DNA of 11,785 bases from Pseudomonadota bacterium. Its GTDB lineage: Bacteria; Pseudomonadota; Gammaproteobacteria; Pseudomonadales; Pseudomonadaceae. A program made the translations under genes and the position numbers. The notes beneath the pieces are model-generated. The model searched no databases, was not told the DNA's origin, and worked only from the letters and a program-made list of their open reading frames with translations. Shown here piece by piece: positions 6,868-11,785 of the stretch. Within the stretch, counting starts at the first letter, position 1. Each line of letters starts with the position of its first letter. Where the stretch lies: the NCBI GenBank assembly GCA_023431055.1, contig JAEYXX010000072.1:1-11785 (forward strand). Reading direction: 5' to 3'.

Positions 6868-7056
6868 GACGACGCAGGCGACTATGCTGGAAGCAGGCGA
6901 GGATACCCGAGTGCGCCGCGTCGTCCCAGGCATGCGAGCTGCGCGTTCACCCGTCCGCTTCGCCCTGTCATGCGCCTGCAGTACCATGCTGAAAGGTTCG
7001 ACAGCCCGGGTGATCGATCGGGTATGTCGCTGACGCTGGGCTTCCGGGAGCCAACC
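6868..7056. promoter_or_regulatory. Divergent promoter region between the EEP-fold gene and the SDR gene
   Basis: This 189-base spacer must contain start sites for both directions. Toward the EEP-fold gene the best -10 candidate is TATCCT (complement of 6900-6905), with a weak TGGGAC at the -35 position. Toward the SDR gene TCGACA (6998-7003) and TATGTC (7023-7028) are possible but 19 bases apart, and TACCAT (6982-6987) is an alternative. None of these is strong. I see no recognisable regulator site. Confidence 0.35.
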
Positions 7057-7902
7057 ATGTATCGCAAGGTATTTGCCAACAAGGTATTCGACCGCAAGGT
7101 GGTGCTGATCACGGGCGGTTGTGCGGGTATCGGCCGGGCGCTGGCCATGCGCCTGGCGCAGGCTGGGGCGCGGCTGGTGATTCTCGATCTGCAGCAGGCG
7201 GCGCTGGACAGCCTGGTGCAGCACCTGGCCGACCACCATAACGCCGAGGCTCTCGGGCTGCTTTGCGATGTCGCCGATGCCGAGGCCGTGCAGCGCTCCG
7301 TGGCCCTGGCCGTGGAGCGTTTCGGCGGGATCGACGTACTGGTCAACAATGCCGGCATCACCCACCGCAGCACGTTCACCGAGACCAGCCTGGAGGTCTT
7401 CCAGCGGGTCATGGCGGTCAACTATTTCGGTGCTCTGCACTGCACTCAGGCGGCGCTACCCAGCCTTATCGCCCGGCGCGGGCAGATTATCGTGCTCAGT
7501 TCGCTATCGGGCATCGCGCCCTTGCTTTACCGCAGCGCCTACAACGCCAGCAAGCATGCGTTGCATGGCCTGTTCGAAACGCTGCGCTACGAGCTCAAGG
7601 GCTCGGGAGTGAATGTGATGCTGGTGTGCCCAGGCTTCACCGCCACCGACCTGCGCAAGAACGCCCTGGTTGGTGACGGCTCGGTGGCCGCACAGGCGCC
7701 CCTGGCGATGGGTAAGGTCGCCTCGCCGCAGGATGTAGCGGAGGCCGTCTATCAGGGTGCGCTCAAACGCCGGCGCTTGCTGGTGCTGTCGAATGTCGAC
7801 TGGCGCGCGCGGGTGCTGGCGCGCTTTTTCCCGAGAGTCTTCGAGCGTGTGCTGTTGCCGCGTCTGTCCGGGTTGCGGCCGCAGGGTTCGGGGCGCCAAT
7901 GA
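7057..7902 (+). CDS. Short-chain dehydrogenase/reductase (SDR), classical type
   Basis: The 281-residue product is a Rossmann-fold NAD(P)-dependent oxidoreductase. The cofactor glycine motif TGGCAGIG lies at 19-26 and NNAG at 97-100. The catalytic residues are N122, S149, Y162 and K166 (YNASK). D44 at the end of the second beta strand (VILDL) favours NAD(H) over NADP(H). The PG motif is at 192-193. A basic, hydrophobic C-terminal tail (about 238-275, with KRRR and RARVLARFFPRVFERVLLP) may associate with the membrane. The substrate cannot be read from sequence. The ATG at 7057 has GGGAG six bases upstream; an in-frame ATG at 7024 has a weaker site. Its stop overlaps the start of the following solute-binding protein gene (ATGA), so the two are translationally coupled. 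Confidence 0.9.
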   Translation: MYRKVFANKVFDRKVVLITGGCAGIGRALAMRLAQAGARLVILDLQQAALDSLVQHLADHHNAEALGLLCDVADAEAVQRSVALAVERFGGIDVLVNNAGITHRSTFTETSLEVFQRVMAVNYFGALHCTQAALPSLIARRGQIIVLSSLSGIAPLLYRSAYNASKHALHGLFETLRYELKGSGVNVMLVCPGFTATDLRKNALVGDGSVAAQAPLAMGKVASPQDVAEAVYQGALKRRRLLVLSNVDWRARVLARFFPRVFERVLLPRLSGLRPQGSGRQ

Positions 7903-8645
7903 TGCGTCTCTGGCTACTCGTCCTGCTCATGCTGTCGCCGCTGTACCGCGCCGGCGCGGCCGAGCCTTTGCGGGTGATGACCGACCTCTGGCCACCCTTT
8001 CGCATGGACGACGAGAATGGCCAGTTGCAGGGGTTGGATATCGATCTGCTCGCTGAGCTGTCGCGCCGTACCGGGCTGCACTTCGAGGTGCAGCGGGCGC
8101 CTTGGGCGCGTGGCCTGGCGGCGTTGGAGCAGGGCACTGCGGACCTGATGACCGGCCTGGCCAGGACGCCCGAGCGCGAGCGCTACATTCGTTACCTGGA
8201 CGCGCCTTACTACGCTTGCTCGCCGCGCTTCTATGCCAGCCCGGCGCTGGCCATGCGCTTGAACGACTATGCATCGCTACGCGGGTTGCGCATCGGCTAC
8301 GTGCTGGAGTCGGTGTACTTCCAGCCATTCGACGACGACAGGTCGCTGGACAAGGTCGGCGTCAGCAGCGAACGGCAACTGTTGGAGATGTTGGTGCGTG
8401 GTCGTCTCGATGTACTGGTCGGTACCGATTGTCAGGTCGACTACGCCTTGCTTGCTCCCGAACTGGCCGGGCGCATCGTCAAGGCTGCCTACCACCCCGA
8501 TGCTCGCACGGCGCTCTATATCGGTTTCTCGCGCAAGCGCCTGGCGCGCCAGCCAGCACTGGCCGCTGCGCTCGATGAGTTGTTGCGCGAAGGCTGGATC
8601 GCCAACGCCGCGCTGCGCTATCAGCCGGTGGTGGCACGCCAGTAG
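7899..8645 (+). CDS. Periplasmic solute-binding protein, family 3 (amino-acid-binding type), orphan
   Basis: The 248-residue product starts with a signal peptide (1-20, ending AGA). The family 3 fold follows: LRVMTDLWPPFRMDD (24-38), GLDIDLLAELSRRTGL (45-60), and the ligand-site loop TGLARTPERERYIRYLDAPYY (within 85-105), where R93 matches the arginine that holds the ligand carboxylate in amino-acid-binding members. A second-lobe segment LRGLRIGYVLESVYF and a conserved aspartate region (LDVLVGTD) are also seen. No permease or ATPase gene is close, as is common for orphan members in Pseudomonas. The gene begins inside the last codon of the SDR gene, which points to coordinated expression and perhaps to a shared substrate or signal. 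The second ATG, three bases on, is an equally good start. Its stop lies 10 bases from that of the convergent VOC gene. Confidence 0.85.
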   Translation: MMRLWLLVLLMLSPLYRAGAAEPLRVMTDLWPPFRMDDENGQLQGLDIDLLAELSRRTGLHFEVQRAPWARGLAALEQGTADLMTGLARTPERERYIRYLDAPYYACSPRFYASPALAMRLNDYASLRGLRIGYVLESVYFQPFDDDRSLDKVGVSSERQLLEMLVRGRLDVLVGTDCQVDYALLAPELAGRIVKAAYHPDARTALYIGFSRKRLARQPALAAALDELLREGWIANAALRYQPVVARQ

Positions 8646-8655
8646 GCGAGCCGGG

Positions 8656-9090
8656 TCAGCCGTGCTCGTGCCGTGCTGCGCCGGCCAGCATCAGCTCCAT
8701 GTCCCAGAAGGCCGCCTCGATCTTGTGGCCGTCGAGATCCCTGACGAAGCAGCCGTAGTAGGGCTCGCCATACTCGGGGCGCGGTCCCGGCTGGCCTTCG
8801 TCCTGGCCGCCCGCTGCCAGAGCTGCCTCGTGAAAGGCATGCACCGAGGCCTTGTCCGGGGCGACGAAGCCGAAGTGGCTGCCGTTGCCGAGTGTCGCCG
8901 GCTGACCGTTGATCGGCGTCTGTACCCAGAATTCCGGGTACTCGCGGCCAAAGGCCACCGCTCCGGGATGACGCATGATTTCCTTGCAACCAAGGGTAGC
9001 CAGCACCTTGGCGTAGAAGGCACTGGCGGCGTCGAAGTCGTTGGTGCCGATGGACACGTGGGACAGGATGCTGGGGTTGGTTTCGCTCAT
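8656..9090 (-). CDS. VOC-fold (glyoxalase/dioxygenase superfamily) protein
   Basis: The 144-residue product has the two beta-alpha-beta-beta-beta modules of the vicinal oxygen chelate superfamily. Likely metal ligands are H11 (ILSHVSIGTND), H72 (GSHFGFVA) and E125 (DGHKIEAAFWD), with the typical RDLDGHKIE motif in the second module. Such proteins act as glyoxalases, dioxygenases or antibiotic-binding proteins, and nothing here narrows that down. Compact single-domain members of this type are widespread and often called glyoxalase-like. The ATG at 9090 has CGGAGC six bases upstream. The gene starts 31 bases after the stop of the YciC-like membrane protein gene and is probably cotranscribed with it. 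Confidence 0.88.
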   Translation of the reverse strand: MSETNPSILSHVSIGTNDFDAASAFYAKVLATLGCKEIMRHPGAVAFGREYPEFWVQTPINGQPATLGNGSHFGFVAPDKASVHAFHEAALAAGGQDEGQPGPRPEYGEPYYGCFVRDLDGHKIEAAFWDMELMLAGAARHEHG

Positions 9091-9121
9091 GGCGCGCTCC
9101 GGGCCGGGGAAAACAGCAAGC

Positions 9122-9790
9122 CTAGTCACTGTTCTCGCTATTTGCCGCCTGTTGTGGCTCCAGCAGCATGAACAGGCGGAACAGCACGACGATGGCGAAC
9201 AGTTGCAGGAAGCCATTGCCGGTCTGATGCAGCACCCACAGCAAGGTGTCGCTCTGGCTTGGCTGCGTCCACCAGTCGAGCAGCCACAGCGGCACCAGCA
9301 CATTGGCCAGGCAGGCGAACACCGGCCAGAAGCGCCCCTCGGTCAGCGCGAAGCTGGCCTGCAGGGCACGCAGTGGCGGCTCCTGGCGTAGCACCAGGAT
9401 CAGTTCGGAGAAGGCCAGGCGCATCATGATCCAGATGCCCGGCACGATGAACAGCGACAGGCCGAGCATGATCGCCAGGGTGCTCAGACCGGTCATCAGG
9501 GCGAAGGTCGGCCATAGCTGCAAGCCGGCCGCGAACAGCTGCGCGTTGCCGGGCGTCTGGCCGATGCTGCGGGCGTGCAGGAAGAGAATCAGCGGCGCGG
9601 CGTACAGCGGGTAGAAGAGAATGCCGAGCAGCACGCCATAGGCCGGGTTGGCGCCTTCGCCGAGCTGAGCGGCGAGGATCGTCTGGGCGATGGCTTCGAG
9701 TAGCAACAGCGGCAGGGTCAGGCGGGCAATGGCGGCGAGGTTGTGGCTGGAGAAGAACCAGGCGTCGCGTAAAACGGAAAGTGGGCTCAT
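9122..9790 (-). CDS. YciC-like (UPF0259-type) multi-pass inner-membrane protein
   Basis: The 222-residue product is very hydrophobic, with about five or six membrane segments (roughly 19-40, 51-72, 95-113, 114-125, 159-173 and 192-212). It begins SPLSVLRDAWFFSSHNL and contains a central segment FIVPGIWIMMRLAF (114-127) of the kind seen in the YciC/glycerophosphoryl-diester-phosphodiesterase-associated membrane family. Between helices lie EPPLRALQASFALTEGRFW (137-155) and a polar C-terminus. The biochemical role of the family is not established; a part in envelope homeostasis is assumed only because it is a membrane protein. The start at 9790 is chosen because family members begin close to this motif; the in-frame extension upstream reads as spacer. 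The Shine-Dalgarno is weak. Confidence 0.75.
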   Translation of the reverse strand: MSPLSVLRDAWFFSSHNLAAIARLTLPLLLLEAIAQTILAAQLGEGANPAYGVLLGILFYPLYAAPLILFLHARSIGQTPGNAQLFAAGLQLWPTFALMTGLSTLAIMLGLSLFIVPGIWIMMRLAFSELILVLRQEPPLRALQASFALTEGRFWPVFACLANVLVPLWLLDWWTQPSQSDTLLWVLHQTGNGFLQLFAIVVLFRLFMLLEPQQAANSENSD

Positions 9791-9814
9791 CGACGGGTTA
9801 CCAAATGTCAGGGT

Positions 9815-9832
9815 ACCCGCACTGTGGCGGGT
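9815..9832. repeat. 6-bp inverted repeat between the YbaK-like and YciC-like genes
   Basis: ACCCGC (9815-9820) and GCGGGT (9827-9832) are perfect inverted copies around a 6-base loop. They lie in the 55-base gap between two minus-strand genes. No T-run follows in the direction of transcription, so a partial terminator or an RNA-stabilising hairpin are both possible. Confidence 0.4.
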
Positions 9833-9845
9833 TGCCGGGATAGGT

Positions 9846-10331
9846 TCAAGGGTACTCCAGCTGCGCATTGGGCAGTGCGGCGAGCAGACGCGGCAGTTCG
9901 CTGCCGGGCACTTCCAGGGTCAGCTCGGGTGGGCCGGGTGAATACTGCAGAAAGTCGCAGGCCAGCACCGCGCGGTCGATCAACAGGGTGATGTCAGCGT
10001 CATGGCCGAACGGACAGGCGCACATCGGTACGCAGCCGGTGTGTTCGATCAGCTCCTCGTCGCTGGCGATGCGCGGGCGACTGCCGAGCAGCGTCTTGAG
10101 CCTGGCCCAGTCGGCGCGGGCGCCTTCGAGGCTGATCAGCATGGCGTAGCGCTGAGCACCGGTGCGCAGGAACAAGCTCTTGCTCTCCACGCCGAGCAGG
10201 CCGAAACGCTGGCGCACGGCATGGGCGGTGGGGTAGTCCAGTACCGGCTCGTGCTCTACCAGGCGATGGGCGATATCCAGGCGTTGCAGCAGGTCGAGGT
10301 TACGCTGGCACAGCTGTTGGAGAGGCGTCAT
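9846..10331 (-). CDS. YbaK/ProX-like aminoacyl-tRNA deacylase family protein
   Basis: The 161-residue product matches the YbaK/EbsC/prolyl-tRNA-editing fold, whose members hydrolyse mischarged aminoacyl-tRNAs (for instance Cys-tRNA-Pro or Ala-tRNA-Pro) in the cytoplasm. Family features are DYPTAHAVRQRFG (32-44), the conserved lysine in GVESKSLFLR (K51) and a C-terminal domain with ITLLIDR (114-120). The loop that usually reads like G-x-x-P-G-x-x-x-P-F-G is here TGCVPMCACPFGHD (98-111), with three cysteines (C100, C104, C106) and H110, an odd composition for this family. The start at 10331 follows the family's usual length; there is no clear Shine-Dalgarno, and an in-frame ATG at 10400 would add 23 proline/glycine-rich residues that look like spacer. 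Substrate specificity is unknown. Confidence 0.82.
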   Translation of the reverse strand: MTPLQQLCQRNLDLLQRLDIAHRLVEHEPVLDYPTAHAVRQRFGLLGVESKSLFLRTGAQRYAMLISLEGARADWARLKTLLGSRPRIASDEELIEHTGCVPMCACPFGHDADITLLIDRAVLACDFLQYSPGPPELTLEVPGSELPRLLAALPNAQLEYP

Positions 10332-10394
10332 GGCGCCAAGGATAGGGGCTACGCCGCGCCCGGGCCAGCCCTGGGCGCGCCTGCCGCCCAGCTC

Positions 10395-10403
10395 TGGCAT
10401 ACT
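10395..10403 (+). promoter_or_regulatory. Possible extended -10 promoter for the NYN-domain gene
   Basis: TGGCATACT has the TGn plus a four-of-six match to TATAAT and lies 30 bases upstream of the GTG start at 10433. No -35 box is evident, which an extended -10 can tolerate. The site falls in the 101-base divergent gap with the YbaK-like gene. Confidence 0.35.
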
Positions 10404-10432
10404 GGCGCCTTCGTCGCCCCCGAGGACTCCAG

Positions 10433-10912
10433 GTGAAGAAGATCGCCGTATTCGCCGATGTGCAGAACCTCTACTACACGGTGCGCCAGGTGCATGGCTG
10501 CCATTTCGACTACAGCGTGCTGTGGGCCGAGGTCAGCCGCCGTGGGGTGATCGTCGAGGCCTACGCCTATGCCATCGACCGGGGTGACGCCAAGCAGCAG
10601 CAGTTTCAGCAGATCCTGCGCAAGCTGGGTTTCACCGTGAAGCTCAAACCCTATATCCAGCGTGCCGACGGCTCGGCCAAGGGCGACTGGGACGTGGGCA
10701 TCACCATCGACGTGCTCGACGCCATCGAGCGCGTCGACGAGATCGTGCTGGCCTCTGGCGACGGCGATTTCGACCTGCTGCTCGAACGCGTGCGCAGCCG
10801 TGGCCTGGATGCCATCGCCTTCGGTGTGCCGGGGCTCACCGCGCAATCGCTGATCCGCGCCGCCAGCCTGTACGTGCCCATCGAAGGCGAGTTGTTGCTG
10901 AGAAATCACTGA
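10433..10912 (+). CDS. NYN-domain (LabA/PIN-like) putative ribonuclease
   Basis: The 159-residue product is a single NYN domain of the LabA-like group within the PIN-like superfamily, whose catalytic members cut RNA with a metal ion held by aspartates. The expected acidic positions are present: D9 and N12 in VFADVQNLYY (6-15), D85 and D87 in KGDWDVGITID (83-93), and D110 and D112 in ASGDGDFDLLLE (107-118). No RNA-binding OST-HTH/LOTUS domain follows, so this is the minimal form. The GTG start at 10433 is preceded by CGAGGACTCCAG and fits the family N-terminus (MKKIAVFADVQNL). A DEDDh exonuclease gene follows 131 bases downstream on the same strand, suggesting nucleic acid processing, though the hairpin-rich gap may separate their transcription. 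Catalysis is predicted from residues only. Confidence 0.87.
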   Translation: MKKIAVFADVQNLYYTVRQVHGCHFDYSVLWAEVSRRGVIVEAYAYAIDRGDAKQQQFQQILRKLGFTVKLKPYIQRADGSAKGDWDVGITIDVLDAIERVDEIVLASGDGDFDLLLERVRSRGLDAIAFGVPGLTAQSLIRAASLYVPIEGELLLRNH

Positions 10913-10924
10913 GAGATTCTTATT

Positions 10925-11013
10925 GCGCGCAGCATCTCGCGCTTCGGCGCTGCTCGCATTCAATGCACTCCGCTTGCCGTAGGCAGGCTCAACGCGAGCG
11001 GCCATCGCTCGCG
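10925..11013. repeat. Hairpin-rich intergenic segment, candidate interspersed repeat cluster
   Basis: Three stem-loops are visible in 89 bases. The first is GCGC-TTCG-GCGC (10939-10950), a 4-bp stem with the very stable UUCG tetraloop; AGCA (10931-10934) and TGCT (10951-10954) can extend it across a bulge. The second is CTTGCC-GTA-GGCAGG (around 10973-10987), with one G-T pair. The third is CGCGAGCG-GCCAT-CGCTCGCG (10993-11013), a perfect 8-bp stem. None is followed by a proper T-run. The density resembles Pseudomonas REP-like or BIME clusters, but may equally be one structured leader or a terminator of the NYN gene. Confidence 0.5.
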
Positions 11014-11043
11014 ACGACATCTTTACAAGCTCCGAGGTTTTAC

Positions 11044-11646
11044 GTGGAATCCATCGCCGTCATCGACTTCGAAACCACTGGCGTGTCGCCGACCCAGGCG
11101 CGTGCCACCGAGATCGGCGTGGCGATCATCGAAGGCGGGCGCATCGTCGACCGTTATCAGAGCCTGATGAACAGCGGCGCCTGGGTACCGCCGTTCATCG
11201 AGCAACTGACCGGCATCAGCAACGCCATGCTGCGCAAGGCGCCGCCGTCGGAGCAAGTGATGAACGAAGTGGCCGACTTTATCGGCGCACGGCCGCTTCT
11301 GGCGCATAACGCCTCTTTCGACCAGAAGTTCTGGGACGCCGAACTGGCGCGCGTTCGGCGCCGTCGCCTGCAGCCTTTCGCCTGTTCGTTGCTGCTGTCG
11401 CGGCGTCTGCTGCCGGAGGCGCCGAGTCACAAGCTGGGCAACCTCAACGCCTGGGCCGGCTTGCCGGATACTGGCCGCGCTCACCGTGCGCTGGCTGATG
11501 CCGAGATGGCGGCGAACCTGACCCTGCACCTGTTCGGCCTGCTGCGCGAGCGCCATGGCCGGCACCAGGCCGATCATGCCTTTCTCTGCCAGTTGCAGAA
11601 CCTCTCGGCGGCCAAGGTGCGGGCGTTGCTGGCCACTGCCTGCTGA
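11044..11646 (+). CDS. DEDDh-type 3'-5' exonuclease (DnaQ/epsilon-like fold)
   Basis: The 200-residue product has the RNase-T/DnaQ exonuclease fold, which removes nucleotides from 3' ends using two metal ions. All five signature residues can be placed: D8 and E10 in VIDFETTG (6-13), D93 in AHNASFDQKFW (87-97), and H147 and D152 in GRAHRALADAE (144-154). It lacks the BRCT, UvrC-like or polymerase domains of larger relatives, so it is a stand-alone exonuclease. The GTG at 11044 is taken as the start because it has GAGG seven bases upstream and yields MESIAVIDFETTG; an in-frame ATG at 10963 would add 27 residues reading through the hairpin-rich spacer. It may be a DNA-repair or RNA-trimming enzyme; the sequence does not decide. 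The IS110-like gene ends only 34 bases beyond its stop. Confidence 0.9.
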   Translation: MESIAVIDFETTGVSPTQARATEIGVAIIEGGRIVDRYQSLMNSGAWVPPFIEQLTGISNAMLRKAPPSEQVMNEVADFIGARPLLAHNASFDQKFWDAELARVRRRRLQPFACSLLLSRRLLPEAPSHKLGNLNAWAGLPDTGRAHRALADAEMAANLTLHLFGLLRERHGRHQADHAFLCQLQNLSAAKVRALLATAC

Positions 11647-11680
11647 GGTTTACTCGTACCTGTAGATACTCTGTTAGCGA

Positions 11681-11785
11681 TCAAGCGTTTTTCAGGTGTT
11701 CTTCGCTGAATAGCTCGGATGAGTCGAAAGGCACGCCGAGCTTCAGGCAAGCCCAGACACCTGTCAGATATTTACGCATGACCGC
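11681..11785 (-). CDS. Transposase C-terminus, probably IS110 family (partial, runs off the right edge)
   Basis: Thirty-four codons are visible, reading AVMRKYLTGVWACLKLGVPF, then DSSELFSEEHLKNA and a TGA stop. The pattern A-V-M-R-K-x-L followed by a short helix, a G-x-P-F or G-x-P-W turn and the end of the protein is what I recall of IS110/IS116/IS902-type transposases after their second domain. The base composition is clearly lower in G+C than that of the surrounding genes, as expected for recently acquired DNA. Only 34 bases separate its stop from the stop of the exonuclease gene, so the right flank of the element would be very short. The catalytic part lies outside the window, so completeness cannot be judged. 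A non-transposase origin remains possible. Confidence 0.6.
   Translation of the reverse strand, partial: AVMRKYLTGVWACLKLGVPFDSSELFSEEHLKNA

Noticed and set aside
6868..6925. GACGACGC (6868-6875) and GCGTCGTC (6918-6925) inverted repeat in the divergent control region
   Set aside because: The 42-base separation and the simple GC-rich repeat units make chance likely. It is not called as an operator.
5818..7056. Long plus-strand open frame continuous with the SDR gene, giving a 694-residue protein
   Set aside because: The upstream 413 residues are antisense to the EEP-fold gene, which carries all family motifs. The SDR starts at 7057 with its own ribosome binding site and an ordinary SDR N-terminus.
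10349..11020. Minus-strand 223-codon open frame covering the NYN gene and the hairpin spacer
   Set aside because: It is antisense to a protein with intact NYN motifs, and its N-terminal part simply reads through the hairpin repeats.
10963..11043. 27-residue N-terminal extension of the exonuclease
   Set aside because: The added residues come from the hairpin spacer. The GTG at 11044 has a good GAGG and starts at the usual place before motif I.

Overview
The window looks like a chromosomal segment from a high-GC gammaproteobacterium of the Pseudomonas group. I base this on the strong G/C bias at third codon positions, the gene content (HrpB helicase, FieF-type transporter, several orphan solute-binding proteins, YciC-like membrane protein) and the dense packing in short, alternately oriented operons. 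I identified families by recognising motifs; no database search was possible.

Layout from left to right. Positions 1-120 hold the 3' end of a group II intron, with a complete domain V and domain VI. Then, on the minus strand, a small lipoprotein gene and fieF form a two-gene operon (1474 to 169). Divergent from it, on the plus strand, hrpB is followed by a gene fusing a membrane domain to a TlpA-like thioredoxin (1602-4950). Next, on the minus strand, come an endonuclease/exonuclease/phosphatase-fold gene and a periplasmic solute-binding protein gene (6867 to 4955). Divergent from these, on the plus strand, are an SDR oxidoreductase gene and a second solute-binding protein gene that overlap by 4 bases (7057-8645). 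A minus-strand group follows: a YbaK-like deacylase, a YciC-like membrane protein and a VOC-fold protein (10331 to 8656). The plus strand then carries a NYN-domain (PIN-like) protein and a DEDDh 3'-5' exonuclease (10433-11646), separated by a hairpin-rich spacer. The window ends in the C-terminal codons of what looks like an IS110-family transposase on the minus strand (11681-11785).

The genes seem to be mostly ordinary core functions: divalent metal efflux, RNA helicase work, periplasmic thiol redox, small-molecule binding, translation quality control and nucleic acid processing. They do not form one obvious pathway. The segment is bracketed by two mobile elements, a group II intron on the left and an IS110-like element on the right. 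I see no defence island, CRISPR array, phage module, rRNA or tRNA. No intergenic stretch exceeds 300 bases. The points most worth checking are the group II intron end, the fusion of an Lgt-like membrane domain to TlpA, the solute-binding protein that lacks the usual ligand-binding arginine, the Cys-rich substitution in the YbaK-like active-site loop, and the structured spacer between the two nuclease-like genes.
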